Shown piece by piece: positions 1-12,654 of a DNA stretch of 64,000 nt. The notes beneath the pieces were generated by a model, which saw only the letters and a list, made by a program, of their open reading frames with translations, did not search any database and was not told where the DNA came from. Within the stretch, counting starts at the first letter, position 1, and every line of letters begins with the position of its first letter. The translations under genes were made by a program, and so were the position numbers. The DNA is from Eutreptiella sp. 'Long Island Sound 2002' (lineage: Eukaryota > Euglenozoa > Euglenophyceae > Eutreptiales > Eutreptiaceae), in assembly GCA_964036045.1 (NCBI GenBank), contig OZ038382.1, positions 130,200,556-130,264,555 of the forward strand, in the 5' to 3' direction.

Positions 1-3000
1 CCCAAGGGGCCACACAACAAAGCATGGATTGTGAGTCCCTACCCCGAACTCAAGGGGCCACGCAACAAAGCATGGATTGCGAGTCCCTCACCCCAACTCA
101 AGGGGCCACGCAACAAAGCGTGGATTGTGAGTCCCTTACCCCAACTCAAGGGGCCACACAACAAAGCGTGGATTGCGAGTCCCTCACCCCAACTCAAGGG
201 GCCACACAACAAAGCGTGGATTGTGAATCCCTAACCCCAACTCAAGGGGCCACACAACAAAGTGTGGATTGCAAGTCCCTGACCCCAACTCAAGGGGCCA
301 CGCAAAAAGGCATGGATTGCGAGTCCCTAACCCCAACTCAAGGGGCCACACAACAAAGCGTGGATTGCAAGTCCCTTACCACAACTCAAGGGGCCACACA
401 ACAAAGCGTGGATTGTTAGTCCCTAACCACAACTAGAGGGGCCACACAACAAAGCATGCATTGCGAGAGCCTAACCCCAACTCAAAGGGCCACGCAACAA
501 AGCGTGGATTGTGAGTCCCTAACCCCAACCCAAAGGCCACACAACAAAGCGTGGATTGTGAGTCCCTTACCCCCACACAACAAAGCATGCATTGCGAGAG
601 CCTAACCCCAACTCAAGGGGCCACGCAACAAAGCGTGGATTGCGAGTCCCTAACCCCAACTCAAAGGGCCACACAACAAAGCGTGGATTATGAGTCCCTA
701 ACCCCAACCCAAGGGGCCACACAACAAAGCATGGATTGCGGGTCCCTAACCCAGAATCAAGGGGCCACGCAACAAAGCGTGGATTGTGAGTCCCTTACCC
801 CAACTCAAGGGGCCACACAACAAAGCATGGATTGCCAGTCCCTAACCCCAACTCAAGGGGCCACACAACAAAGCGTGGATTGCGAGTCCCTACCCCCAAC
901 TCAAGGGGCCACACAACAAAGCATGGATTGCGGGTCCCTAACCCCAACTCAAGGGGCCACGCAACAAAGTATGGATTGTGAGTCCCTAACCCCAACTCGA
1001 GGAGCCACACAACAAAGCATGAATTGCGAGTCCCTAACCCAGAATCAAGGGGCCAGGCAACAAAGCGTGGATTGTGAGCCCCTAACCCCAACTCAAGGGG
1101 CCACACAACAAAGCATGGATTGTGAGTCCCTAACCCCAACTCAAGGGGCCGCGCAACAAAGCGTGGATTGCGAGTCCCTAACCCAAACTCAAGGGGCCAC
1201 ACAACAAAGCATGGATTGTGAGTCCCTACCCCCAACTCAAGGGGCCACACAACAAAGCATGGATTGTGAGTCCCTTACCCCAACTCAAGGGGCCACACAA
1301 CAAAGCAAGGATTGTGAGTCCCTAACCCCAACTCAAGGGGCCACGCAACAAAGCGTGCATTGCGAGCCCCTAACCCCAACTCAAGGGGCCACGCAACAAA
1401 GCGTGGATTGTGAGTCCCTTACCCCAACTCAAGGGGCCACACAACAAAGCGTGGATTGCGAGTCCCTCACCCCAACTCAAGGGGCCACACAACAAAGCGT
1501 GGATGGTGAATCCCTAACCCCAACTCAAGGGGCCACACAACAAAGTGTGGATTGCGAGTCCCTGACCCCAACTCAAGGGGCCACGCAAAAAGGCATGGAT
1601 TGCGAGTCCCTAACCCCAACTCAAGGGGCCACACAACAAAGCGTGGATTGCAAGTCCCTTACCACAACTCAAGGGGCCACACAACAAAGCGTGGATTGTT
1701 AGTCCCTAACCACAACTAGAGGGGCCACACAACAAAGCATGCATTGCGAGAGCCTAACCCCAACTCAAAGGGCCACGCAACAAAGCGTGGATTGTGAGTC
1801 CCTAACCCCAACCCAAAGGCCACACAACAAAGCGTGGATTGTGAGTCCCTTACCCCCACACAACAAAGCATGCATTGCGAGAGCCTAACCCCAACTCAAG
1901 GGGCCACGCAACAAAGCGTGGATTGCGAGTCCCTAACCCCAACTCAAAGGGCCACACAACAAAGCGTGGATTATGAGTCCCTAACCCCAACCCAAGGGGC
2001 CACACAACAAAGCATGGATTGCGGGTCCCTAACCCAGAATCAAGGGGCCACGCAACAAAGCGTGGATTGTGAGTCCCTTACCCCAACTCAAGGGGCCACA
2101 CAACAAAGCATGGATTGCCAGTCCCTAACCCCAACTCAAGGGGCCACACAACAAAGCGTGGATTGCGAGTCCCTACCCCCAACTCAAGGGGCCACACAAC
2201 AAAGCATGGATTGCGGGTCCCTAACCCCAACTCAAGGGGCCACGCAACAAAGTATGGATTGTGAGTCCCTACCCCCAACTCAAGGGGCCACACAACAAAG
2301 CATGGATTGTGAGTCCCTTACCCCAACTCAAGGGGCCACACAACAAAGCAAGGATTGTGAGTCCCTAACCCCAACTCAAGGGGCCACGCAACAAAGCGTG
2401 GATTGCGAGCCCCTAACCCCAACTCAAGGGGCCACGCAACAAAGCGTGGATTGTGAGTCCCTTACCCCAACTCAAGGGGCCACACAACAAAGCGTGGATT
2501 GCGAGTCCCTCACCCCAACTCAAGGGGCCACACAACAAAGCGTGGATGGTGAATCCCTAACCCCAACTCAAGGGGCCACACAACAAAGTGTGGATTGCGA
2601 GTCCCTGACCCCAACTCAAGGGGCCACGCAAAAAGGCATGGATTGCGAGTCCCTAACCCCAACTCAAGGGGCCACACAACAAAGCGTGGATTGCAAGTCC
2701 CTTACCACAACTCAAGGGGCCACACAACAAAGCGTGGATTGTTAGTCCCTAACCACAACTAGAGGGGCCACACAACAAAGCATGCATTGCGAGAGCCTAA
2801 CCCCAACTCAAAGGGCCACGCAACAAAGTGTGGATTGTGAGTCCCTAACCCCAACCCAAAGGCCACACAACAAAGCGTGGATTGTGAGTCCCTTACCCCC
2901 ACACAACAAAGCATGCATTGCGAGAGCCTAACCCCAGCTCAAGGGGCCACGCAACAAAGCGTGGATTGCGAGTCCCTAACCCCAACTCAAAGGGCCACAC

Positions 3001-4578
3001 AACAAAGCGTGGATTATGAGTCCCTAACCCCAACCCAAGGGGCCACACAGCAAAGCATGGATTGCGGGTCCCTAACCCAGAATCAAGGGGCCACGCAACA
3101 AAGCGTGGATTGTGAGTCCCTTACCCCAACTCAAGGGGCCACACAACAAAGCATGGATTGCCAGTCCCTAACCCCAACTCAAGGGGCCACACAACAAAGC
3201 GTGGATTGCGAGTCCCTACCCCCAACTCAAGGGGCCACACAACAAAGCATGGATTGCGGGTCCCTAATCCCAACTCAAGGGGCCACGCAACAAAGTATGG
3301 ATTGTGAGTCCCTAACCCCAACTCGAGGAGCCACACAACAAAGCATGCATTGCGAGTCCCTAACCCAGAATCAAGGGGCCAGGCAACAAAGCGTGGATTG
3401 TGAGCCCCTAACCCCAACTCAAGGGGCCACACAACAAAGCATGGATTGTGAGTCCCTAACCCCAACTCAAGGGGCCGCGCAACAAAGCGTGGATTGCGAG
3501 TCCCTAACCCAAACTCAAGGGGCCACACAACAAAGCATGGATTGTGAGTCCCTACCCCCAACTCAAGGGGCCACACAACAAAGCGTGGATTGTGAGTCCC
3601 TTACCCCAACTCAAGGGGCCACACAACAAAGCAAGGATTGTGAGTCCCTAACCCCAACTCAAGGGGCCACGCAACAAAGCGTGGATTGCAAGCCCCTAAC
3701 CCCAACTCAAGGGGCCCACACAACAAAGCGTGAATTGCGAGTCCCTTACCCCAACTCAAGGGGCCACACAACAAAGCAAGGATTGTGAGTCCCTAACCCC
3801 AACCCAAGGGGCCACGCAACAAAGCATGGATTGCGAGTCCCTAACCCCAACTCAAGGGGCCACACAACAAAGCATGGATTGCGGGTCCCCCCAACTCAAG
3901 GGGCCACACAACAAAGCGTGGATTGCGAGTCCCTAACCCCAACTCAAGGGGCCACACAACAAAGCGTGGATTGCGAGTCCCTAACCCCAACTCAAGGGGC
4001 CACAAAAAAAACCGTAGATTGCGAGTCCCTTACCCCAACTCAAGGGGCCACACAACAAAGCATGGATTGCGAGTCCCTAACCCCAACTCAAGGGGCCACG
4101 CAACAAAGCATGGATTGTGAGTCCCTTACCCCAACTCAAGTGGCCACACAACAAAGAATGGATTGTGAGTCCCTAACCCCAACTCAAGGGGCCACGCAAC
4201 AAAGCGTGGATTGCGAGTCACTAACCCCAACTCAAGGGGCCACACAATAAAGCATGGATTGTGAGTCCCTAACCCCAACCCAAGGGGCCACGCAACAAAG
4301 CATGGATTGCTAGTCCCTAGCCCCAACTCAAGGGGCCACACAACAAAGCGTGGATTGTGAGCCCCTAACCCCACTCCAAGGGGCCACACAACAAAGCGTG
4401 GATTGCGAGTCCCTTACCCCAACTCAAGGGGCCACACAACAAAGCATGGATTGCGGGTCACTTACCCCGACTCAAGGGGCCACGCAACAAAGCATGGATT
4501 GCGAGTCCCTAACCCCAACTCAAGGGGCCACACAACAAAGCGTGGATTGCGAGTCCCTTACCCCAACTCAAGGGGGCA
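1..4578. repeat. 48-bp minisatellite array, left block
   Basis: About 95 tandem copies of a 48-bp unit (core CCCCAACTCAAGGGGCCAC, then ACAACAAAGCGTGGATTG and a GAGTCCCTAA-like end). The array enters from outside the window. Because 48 is a multiple of 3 and the unit has no stop in some frames, it is open on both strands; the plus frame reads the 16-residue repeat MDCESLTPTQGATQQS. I treat these ORFs as by-products: there is no non-repeat coding start or end, and stops and frame shifts occur at 417-419, 1700-1702 and 2743-2745. Each unit contains the inverted repeat CCCC-AACTCAA-GGGG. Copies are contiguous with no spacers, so this is not CRISPR-like. Confidence 0.97.
416..3700. repeat. Higher-order repeat within the 48-bp array
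   Basis: A distinctive run begins GATTGTTAGTCCCTAACCAC at about 416, recurs at about 1699 and again at about 2742. It includes a unit with CAACTAGAGG, a truncated CCCAAAGGCCAC unit and a short TTACCCCCACACAAC unit. The first period is 1283 bp and the second 1043 bp. The difference is 240 bp, exactly five 48-bp units; units seen at about 998-1240 in copy 1 are absent from copy 2 and present again in copy 3 (about 3320-3560). Copy 3 loses register near 3.7 kb. This shows amplification of blocks of 20 or more units, followed by an internal five-unit deletion or gain. Confidence 0.9.
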
Positions 4579-6231
4579 CTCACCCGACAAGCCATCGCAC
4601 GAAAGTCCCTCTTCTTGGCACACCACCACGAACACTTGTGCCGGCAAGCGTATTTCTTGTATAAGGAACACACGGCGCGGTGGTAGAGGCGCAACAGGCG
4701 GTCTACCAATTGTCCTGGATGGCGGACTCCCGCCGAGTTTGCTTCCGCCATTGGCGCACCACTGTCCTCCCCGAGGCGCAGACCACTGCAGTGGCCCCTC
4801 GGATGTCCCATTGGGGGTCCGACAAAGTCGTCCGCCGTAAGGCCGTAAGGGTGACTGCGTGCACTTGCGTGCATATGCCGCCGTGCGGCGCTTCATCCGC
4901 TTGGATGTTGGTGGACAGCGAACCATGAGCCTGCTCCCAACACGAGGATGCCGAACCCTTTCCCCTCCTAACCCCTTTCTTGTACATCAATACCACCTCG
5001 GACGGTAGGATACTCGCACAGCCCAAGTCACGCTCATGAGTGCCTATTCCGTGATGATTCAAGACAGACACGAAATTTTTCAATGTGTCGGCATCTGCAG
5101 TGCACCCGCTGCATTGCCGCCATTGCTTTTGTTTTGGATAGTGCTGATTTTGTGCTGTTACTGCCCAATGCGCATGCATCAATTGGCAAACGTTGCCAAC
5201 ACGGGGCACACGGTCATGCAAAACTAGTGAATACTAGCAAAATCATGGATGTTGTGCAATACCTATGAGGTGCTTTGGGAATATTTACCCACGCGCAACC
5301 CACCAAGGTGGCTGTGCAGTGTAGCACAGCACAGTGCAGTGCAGCACAACCGCACATTCTGCACATTCCGTTTCTTGTCGGACGAGAACCCACTTGAGAC
5401 GCACAAGAAACACAGGCTAGAGGCACTGGAGGTTCCCAATGATCTCCAGGATATGGAGATCCCGCTCAAGGACATGGGCGATGTCGTTGTCTTGACTTGA
5501 TTGTAACACCCCCGAGAGGTCCGGGAGGATGCGCACACTCGTGCAAACGGGGCGACAGGGTGGGGCAAGGCGTAAGACTCGTTCCTCCCGCTACCCCGCC
5601 ACAGCCGTCTTGGTGAGGGTAGGTCATACCAAACCCATAACCCAAGCTGACCCTGTCACTGACCCATGACCTGCTATGTGTACTCTCAATGGATACTTGG
5701 TGGAACTTCGGTCACGAGTTAAAAAAAAAAGAAGTTTCCCACACCGGAGAGCACACCTGTACTAGCATCGCTGGCACCACTAGCACCACAAGGACTGCCG
5801 GAGCTATCGCCAACACCGGACCTGCCCCCCCCCCCCCCCCTGCCGGCTGGGGGTTTTGTCCAGCACCGGCGCCAGGGGACCGCCGCCATCCCAGGCTCAT
5901 GTAGGCCCATGTAGCCCGGGCCATGGGCCGTTGGAACGCCCCAAACTTGTTGTTTTTGTTAGACTGTTTGGTCAAAATTGATTCAGACCCAGGTCCTGAA
6001 CAAGATTTTTCTTGTACATGGACCCCAATACCGACGATAGGTGTCTTGCGTCCAAACTCCAGGTACCCCCATTTGACCCCCCCATGGGCCCTTGCCGGTG
6101 AAGACTCAGCCGTTTTTAGGTTGGCGTAGATTGGCTGAAAATTTCGAGAATTTTTGCATTTTTCCGAAACCCTTCTGCTGCTGCTAGGATAGGTTTGGGT
6201 GATCATTTGGTGAGTGTACCGGTGTACTCGA
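4579..6231. other. Non-repetitive island inside the 48-bp array
   Basis: About 1.65 kb of unique sequence separates the two blocks of the 48-bp array. It holds several short overlapping ORFs (longest on the minus strand, 4703-5221, 172 codons) with no domain I recognise, a poly-C tract near 5827-5840 and a poly-A run near 5720. The left junction falls just after CAACTCAAGG and the right block resumes at GATTGTGAGTCCC. About 18 bp of the unit are missing between them and I see no target duplication, so I cannot show a simple insertion. Confidence 0.7.
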
Positions 6232-7128
6232 GATTGTGAGTCCCTAACCCCAGCTTAAGGGGCCGCACAACAAAGCGTGGATTGCGAGTCACTCACCCCA
6301 ACTTAAGGAGCCACGCAACAAAGCTTGGATTGCGAGTCCCTAACCCGGACTCAAGGGGCCACACAAGAAAGTGTGGATTGCGAGTCCCTTACCCCAACTC
6401 AAGGGGCCACGCAACAAAGCGTGGATGGCGAGTGCCTTACCCCAAATCAAGGGGCCACACAACAAAGCATGGATTGTGAGTCCCTAACCCCAACTCAAGG
6501 GGCCACACAACAAAGCGTGGATTGCGAGTCCCTCACCCCAACTCAAGGGGCCACACAACAAAGCATGGATTGCGAGTCCCTAACCCCAACTCAAGGGGCC
6601 ACGCAAAAAAGTGTGGATTGCGAGTCCCTAACCCCAACTCAAGGGGCCACGCAAAAAAGTGTGGATTGTGAGTCCCTTACCCCAACTCAAGGGGCCACGC
6701 AACAAAGCGTGGATTGCGAGGGCCTTACCCCAACTCAAGGGGCCACGCAACAAAGCATGGATTGTGAGTCCCTAACCCCAACTCAAGGGGCCACACAACA
6801 AAGCGTGGATTGCGAGTCCCTTACCCCAACTCAAGGGGCCACGCAACAAAGCATGGATTGTGAGTCCCTAACCCCAACTCAAGGGGCCACACAACAAAGC
6901 ATGGATTGCGAGTCCCTAACCCCAACTCAAGGGGCCACGCAACAAAGCGTGGATTGCGAGTCCCTAGCCCCAACTCAAGGGGCCACACAACAAAGCCTGC
7001 ATTGCGAGTCCCTGACCCCAACCCAAATGGCCACACAACAAGGTGTGGATTGTGAGTCCCTTACCCCAACTGAAGGGGCCACGCAACAAAGCGTGGATTG
7101 CGATCCCTTACCCCAACTCAAGGGGCCA
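6232..7128. repeat. 48-bp minisatellite array, right block
   Basis: About 19 further copies of the same 48-bp unit in the same orientation as the left block. Again open in frame (268 codons of the MDCESLTPTQGATQQS-type repeat at 6325-7131) with no coding context. It ends near 7128 in GGGGCCATAGAACAAC. Unit variants such as GCAAAAAAGTGTGG (6602 and 6650) are local to this block, which suggests amplification independent of the left block. Confidence 0.95.
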
Positions 7129-8517
7129 TAGAACAACAACGGAAAAGACCGCAAGGCATTTTTCCCGGCCATTCTTCTTGGTCTGTGCAGGTTACCATGT
7201 CCTCTCAAGGGTTCCGAGGACAAAGACTTTATTGAAGTTGCCTCGTCACCATCTTCGTCTCGGGCATCATGCCCCCCAATGCTGCCCGACTTGCCACTGT
7301 CGCCAATTTCACCACCTCCCTACCCCAATTGGCGTGCCACATCCCTGACCACAGACGCGCAACATGAGGCTTCGTTGTTCACAGGCCAATCCCCCCCGTC
7401 CCCACCTCGACCAAGAAAACTAGTCTCCAATGATCCCCCTACCTCACCAAAGGCCACCCTCCGAGACCCGCTGACGCCCAAGACCCTTGCGTTGATTAGC
7501 GAAAACCGAGGCTGCCACGCCACTGACTTCATCAACAGGGTCTATGGGGAGCGTGCGCGCTACATGTTTGCATTGGTCAACCCCCAACGCAACCTTGTGC
7601 AAACGTGGAGGTCCGGATTGCGCATTTCACGAAGTCATTGTGTCACGCGTAGTGAGGAGCGGGCGGCACTTGTGCTAGACACACTCTGGCTTGTACCCAC
7701 CATTGCCTCTGCAAGGAGGCCACACCCCAAGCGAGAGCCGCCCCACCCACTGCCTGCCCGTGGTCCAGACCAACACACCCTAACCCAAGTTCAGAGGCAC
7801 TGCTAGCACTCGCTTCTCCCCCTGCCGCCACCGCCTCCGCCACAATAAGCAGTGCCCCTGGAGCATCGCTGCTAGACCACTACAATACGCCCTCAACAGC
7901 CGCCGGAATCCAACGTGGCCACCTTGACGCAGATGCTCCCCAAGCGTAGCAGAAGCCCGCCACATCGGATTTCCCTTCTCCCGCACACACCAGCACCAAA
8001 GGCCTCCCCCAATTGACCACTATCACACTGGCTCCCTCATGCTTGCGCCCGACACTCACTCGTCCCCCACGCTCTCGACACCCCCAACACCCCTCTCCCC
8101 CAGGCTCCCAAGAACCTGCAGTCCCTGCTTCCCCAAGCTCCTAGCACCAGGCACTCCCGCTCCCCTAGATCCCCAGCACCCGCCACTCTCTCCTCCCCAC
8201 CCCGGATTTGCTACCTCACAAGCACCAAAGGACCCACTGAAGAGACACTCGCCTCCACAAACGGTGTTTTTCAACACCACATGCCGCCCTCGGGGACAAA
8301 TGCCGATGGTTGGTGGTTGGCGGTTGGTCAGCGCCTCCCTTCAGCCCCCTCACCTCAGCCTCTATGTGTGTGTGTGTGTGTGTGTGTCAAATGAGATTGC
8401 CAACATAATGTCAGCAAAAATTGTGCCGTGGAAGGAGAAGGTGGAGAAGGAAAAGAAGCAGAGGGAAGAGAAGGAGAAGAAGGTGAAGGAGAAGTTGTTG
8501 TGAGGACTACATCTGTG
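7129..8517 (+). other. Unassigned region with a proline-rich ORF
   Basis: The longest ORF is 7279-7806 (plus, 175 codons), rich in Pro, Ser and Arg, with a less biased centre (around ENRGCHATDFINRVYGER). I do not recognise a domain and cannot say it is a gene. The rest is C-rich low-complexity sequence, a (GT)n microsatellite at about 8364-8388 and a purine-rich GAAG/GAGAA stretch at 8430-8505. No exon signals were strong enough to assign. Confidence 0.3.
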
Positions 8518-9430
8518 AACTAGTGACTTCGTTGGTGTTGAACATTTTTCATTGACGTGCGGCACCTCCGAGCCTGTCCGGAACATGTTTGCCTGCCCCG
8601 TAGCTCACCCGGGGAACGACACAATGGTTCCCGGCCCAACGGAAGGGACCGCAACCCATTTTTCTGAAAGAAAAAAAAACACCCGCGAAAACGGGGCAAA
8701 AATGACATTATGAAGCTTCAGGGACCAATGCTGTGAGTACAACATCTCCAAACTGGTGACACTGTTGGTCTTGAAAGCTTTTGCACGTCGTGCGCTCCTC
8801 ACAGCCTTTGTGGGCGACATTTGTTTGTCCAGCAGCTCACCCGGGGGGACAACACAATGGTTCCCGGCCCAACCGAAAGGACCGCAGCCTATTTTTCTGG
8901 AAAAGCCAAGTGAAAATGGGGCAAAAATGATATTCTGAAGCCCGATAAACCAATGTTGTGAGGACAACATCTCCAAACCGGTGACACTGTTGGTCTTGAA
9001 AACTTTTGCATGTTGTGCGGTGCCTCCCAGTCTTTCCGGAAGACATTTGTTTGCCCAGCAGCTGACCCGGGGGGACAACACAATGGTTCCCGGCCCCACA
9101 GAAAGGATGGCAGCCCATTTTTCCGGGAAAAAAAAACAAGTGAAAACGGGGCAACAATGACATTATGAAGCCTCACGAACCAAATGTTGTGAGGAGAACA
9201 TCTCCAAACTGGTGACATCGTTGGTCTTGAAACCTTTTGCATGTTGTGCGGTGCCTCCGCGCCTTTCTGGAACACGTTTCTTCGCCTAGCAGTTCCCAAG
9301 GGGGATGATACAATGGTTCAAGGCCCAACGGAAAGGACCGCAACCTATTTTTACAAAACAAAAAGTGAACATGGTATGAGGTACCGTTGGGAAACACACT
9401 ATAGGTCTTGAAACAATGTGCCACGCCTTA
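8518..9430. repeat. ~230-bp tandem repeat, about four copies
   Basis: The phrase AACTGGTGACACTGTTGGTCTTGAAA recurs, diverged, with its GGTGAC at about 8522, 8755, 8980 and 9211 (spacings 225-233 bp). Each copy also holds ACAATGGTTCCCGGCCCAAC, a run of A residues and GGGGCAAAAATGACATTATG. The copies are 80-90% alike by eye. No copy has a convincing ORF; open frames on the minus strand are by-products of the repeat. Confidence 0.9.
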
Positions 9431-11139
9431 ACCCCCTTTCCTTGAACGCAGCAGCTCACCGGGGGGGGGGGGGGATTGAGCTCACCGGGAGGAGCATCAA
9501 TGGCAAATGTGTCTGTCAAACGGGTACCGTGACAAGCTGGCCGAAGCCCGGTGTCCGCATCCCGGGATTCAACGACAGGCTTGGTGAGGATTGGGCCCAG
9601 CCCGAAGCTGCAGATGCCGGTTCTGAGGGCGGCCATTCCGCTCAATTCTCAGAAGCGCACATTGAGGAGTTGGTGCCCTGTGAACGCGATGCGTATGAAG
9701 CCGCCGGACTGCCTCAGTGAGCAAGGGCCAGGATTGGCCCCTCTAGCGCGCTGCCTTGGCCCGTGTGGGGTGCAGCTACATGGACAGGCAGTTCCGCGGG
9801 AACTGGCGCGCCGAGTGGCGGCATGTAGCAAAGAAGGTCGCATCCAAAGTCAGAAAATGAGGAGACCCTTAAGCTTGTACCATTTCGTGTAGTGTGTGTG
9901 GCATGAATTGTATTCAATGCACCGTTGTGGTATCCACTTCCATCCCACCCCTTTTGGTTGGACACAAGTACAAATTCCATCGGAATTCGTTAAAATTTTC
10001 ATACCAAGAAAAACAATCGAAGAAGACCTAGATCGTGGGTTGTAAGGGGAGTCGGTGGTGGGGGGGGGGGGGGGCGGGGTTGATCTTTTGACACCACCGC
10101 TTTCTACAATGGAGAGACTACAGCCCCGGCTCAATGTGCAAAGCATGGTATCATCAATGAGCAACAAACGACATTTGTATAGCGCCTCAACTTGGCCCGA
10201 TTTGGCGCTCAAAGCACTGGTACACGCCGCCACAGGTTTCGTTGAGCTGAGTTCGGTAGATTCTCAGGTGCTTGAATCGGCAACGCAGCTTGAATATCTG
10301 CGACATATCGTTGAGTTAGGCCCATGGACCAAAACATATCCCCAACCGGAAAGGGGCCTATCCATATTGCTTAGGCACACCCCCCCCCCCACACACACAC
10401 GGGCAAAGGGGCCAGGTCCTTGAAAGAAAAAAAAAAGAGTGCTTAGGGGACCTATTGCACAATGTAGAGGGGTAGAGTGTGCAAAAAAAAAAAGCAACGA
10501 GTACAATGACAATGAATTGCCTATCTGGTTTGCTGTCCGAATAATTCCTAATGCATGCCGCACGCGCCGCAGGGGAGGAGCCCTCATACTTGATTTTCTG
10601 TGTGATTTGGATTATCAAAAGAAGTGAATCATGATGCACAAAAAGCATAATCCACATTCTTTTTGAGTGATCCAATGGCAATGTTGTGCAAGTTGTGACA
10701 TTAGCGCGGGAAATGGCATCAGAAGAAGCATGTGAATCCTACTAATGAAATGAGGGAATGGGAGAATGATGATTTGCACTTGTGTGCCAGAGACAACACA
10801 AAGAAGGTGCAAGACCTCAGGACCCCCACACACCCAAGGGGGAGTGCTTGCCCCGCGCGCACCGTGCGTGCTACTTTTATTATGACCTTCCCAGATTCAG
10901 TCCCCAACTTCACCATTACCCAATGAAGCCTCAAGATGGGGAAGCCTCAGGATGGGGAATGTGATGACGGTCGCATCGGGGAGCGGCCGCGAGAGGGGCT
11001 TCCATCAACAAGGGGGTCCAAAGGAACTTCCACACAGACTCAAATTGCGGGAATTGACGGGGATGGTGGTGGAGAATCGAGACTAGGGATACCAAAGAAG
11101 GTGGAGTCCATGGGGCATCACTTTTGTGTCAAGGTTGCT
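9431..11139. other. Unassigned region
   Basis: Short ORFs only. The most protein-like is 9418-9720 plus (100 codons), which overlaps a G13 tract and has no recognised domain. There are poly-G at about 10060-10078, poly-C plus (CA)n at about 10380-10400, and a ~72-bp dispersed repeat (see 10079-10150). No splice-supported exon could be assigned. Confidence 0.5.
10079..10150. repeat. Dispersed repeat shared with 61041-61122
   Basis: GTTGATCT-TTGACACCA-CGCT and then GAGACTAC-GCCCCGGCTCAA and ATGCAAAGC-TGGTA occur in the same order here and at 61041-61122, with about 80-85% identity by eye. Both copies are in the same orientation. It is probably a fragment of a mobile element; no ends were identified. 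Confidence 0.75.
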
Positions 11140-11319
11140 TTACAGAGGGTCCAATTTGGCGGGTAGTCTCAGCAGTCTAAGATGATTGACGACCCGCACA
11201 CCACCTGGATCATACTCCAACTCGATATGCCCATCATGCAAAAGGCCAACCACCTTCGCGGGTACCCAAAGCCCAGTATACCTGGTGTAGAACACCCTGT
11301 CCCCAATGCTCAACTCCAT
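11140..11319 (-). CDS. Small Tudor/SH3-like domain ORF
   Basis: A 59-residue ORF from ATG at 11319 to TAA at 11140. The sequence (MELSIGDRVFYTR, then PAKVVGLLHDGHIELEY and GVRVVN) has the pattern of a small beta-barrel of Tudor/SH3-like type: IGDRVxY at the start, an alternating hydrophobic middle and a VRVVN strand at the end. Short modules of this kind recur in algal hypothetical and transposon-associated proteins (recalled, not checked). The open frame extends upstream to 11451, but the extra residues look unlike coding sequence, so I chose the internal Met next to IGDRV. It could be an exon of a larger gene. Function unknown; chromatin or nucleic-acid binding would be a guess. Confidence 0.45.
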   Translation of the reverse strand: MELSIGDRVFYTRYTGLWVPAKVVGLLHDGHIELEYDPGGVRVVNHLRLLRLPAKLDPL

Positions 11320-11565
11320 AACAAATAGCAAAAGAGGTGTGAGGACACAAGGGGCAAAAACTGATGCTCCGCAACAAACACGCTGAATGTATCGCCATGT
11401 ACCCAGCTCAGTGTGCCTATTCAAAAAACAGAGAGATGCACCTTGTAGCACTGAAAGGCATCAAACTAGGTGAACTAGGGGACAATAGGTGAGAGAAAGG
11501 GGCCGGTCCCAACCAGAAAGGGGCAAGTCCATGAGGGGAAATCATCTCAAATCGTCCCATCCCAC

Positions 11566-11592
11566 CCACCCACCCACCCACCCACCCATCCG
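11566..11592. repeat. (ACCC)n microsatellite
   Basis: About seven copies of CACC/ACCC in a row. Simple repeat, nothing more to say. Confidence 0.9.
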
Positions 11593-11628
11593 AGAAGTAG
11601 AATCCACCCAAAAAAACAGGGGTAGGAA

Positions 11629-11904
11629 TCAGAAGTAGCCCAAAGAGGTGCCCTGCGCCACCATACGCACTAATGCACCCTCCAAAGGCCTCCTCTGATC
11701 CGGAAGCTGTGACAGGAGGACAGCACTCTGCATTGTTTCCGTGAGGAGTTTCCTGATAACGGGGGCTGAACCCTCCGAGGGGGACAACACACTGGACAGT
11801 GCACTCGTCAGCAATGAAATTGGAGATGTAGACGCGGCAGCCCTGGGAGCCGTGCTTCGTCCTGCAGGGACACGGCTGGGACACAGCTGCTGCTGACGAT
11901 CCAC
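11629..11904 (-). CDS. Unassigned 91-codon ORF
   Basis: Minus-strand open frame with an Ala/Ser/Pro-rich first half and a more ordinary second half (PVIRKLLTETMQSAVLLSQL, then PLEGALVRMV). It lies about 750 bp downstream of the kinase stop codon on the same strand. It could be an exon of a neighbouring gene or chance; no domain is recognised. The 11320-11628 and 11905-12654 flanks hold only short ORFs, a poly-G at about 12045 and a T-rich stretch at 12226-12280. Confidence 0.25.
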   Translation of the reverse strand: MDRQQQLCPSRVPAGRSTAPRAAASTSPISLLTSALSSVLSPSEGSAPVIRKLLTETMQSAVLLSQLPDQRRPLEGALVRMVAQGTSLGYF

Positions 11905-12654
11905 CTCATGGCCAATATCCTGGTATGCCTAAAAGGAGGACAATTCTTCATTCCAATTCATTGCTGCATGCACAACCTCCCAACGCCTGTGTAAATTCCT
12001 GAATGCCAACCCTGCCAGGCCTTTGCTTGCAAAGGAGGGGGGCTAAGGGGGGGGGGGGGGCGACCTTCACCCCTGTGCTGCGGCTCTAAATAGGATCCAG
12101 TGCCACAAGTTGGTCAGCACACTAGGACCCAGCCTCACCCTTTGGGCAAATTGGCTTCAGCCAACAAGCCTCCACACCAACACACATATTGTTTCCGTTT
12201 TCCAATTTCATGCTGCGTTTTTTGTGCTTCTTTTTTTTGCTGTTTCGTTTTTTTCGCTTTTTTTGCTGTGTGCTTTCTTTTCTAGGGTACTTGGGGGTGT
12301 GGATGCCGAAGCACCAGCAGAATAGAAACAGAATACACCCATGGCACTTATCGCCAGCTTCATAGCTGTCAGCTTGCTCCAGATGTCAGTGTTATTGATG
12401 CATGCATCAATTGCCACATTATGCAGCCGCCCTTCAGTTACAAGTGCTTGGGCTCAACATGGAACACCCTGACCACTAGCCTGATACATTACTTCAAAGC
12501 ATGTCCCATTTGTGGTGTGCCAGACAATTCTAAACAAAGCGGCTGACAGGCCACACCCAATCTGCCGTACGACCGGATAACGCTGTTGCCATCGAGAGGG
12601 TCCACGGCCATATAACACGCTGAATGCAGGAAGAACTCCCCATGCTGCAGGAGA

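Noticed and set aside
24-4250. Long ORFs with a 16-residue Cys/Gln repeat in the 48-bp array, and minus-strand companions
   Set aside because: The unit is 48 bp, a multiple of 3, so open frames arise automatically on both strands; no coding context.
4703-5221. A 172-codon minus ORF in the island within the 48-bp array
   Set aside because: No recognisable domain and strong overlap with other frames; kept only as a note in the island entry.
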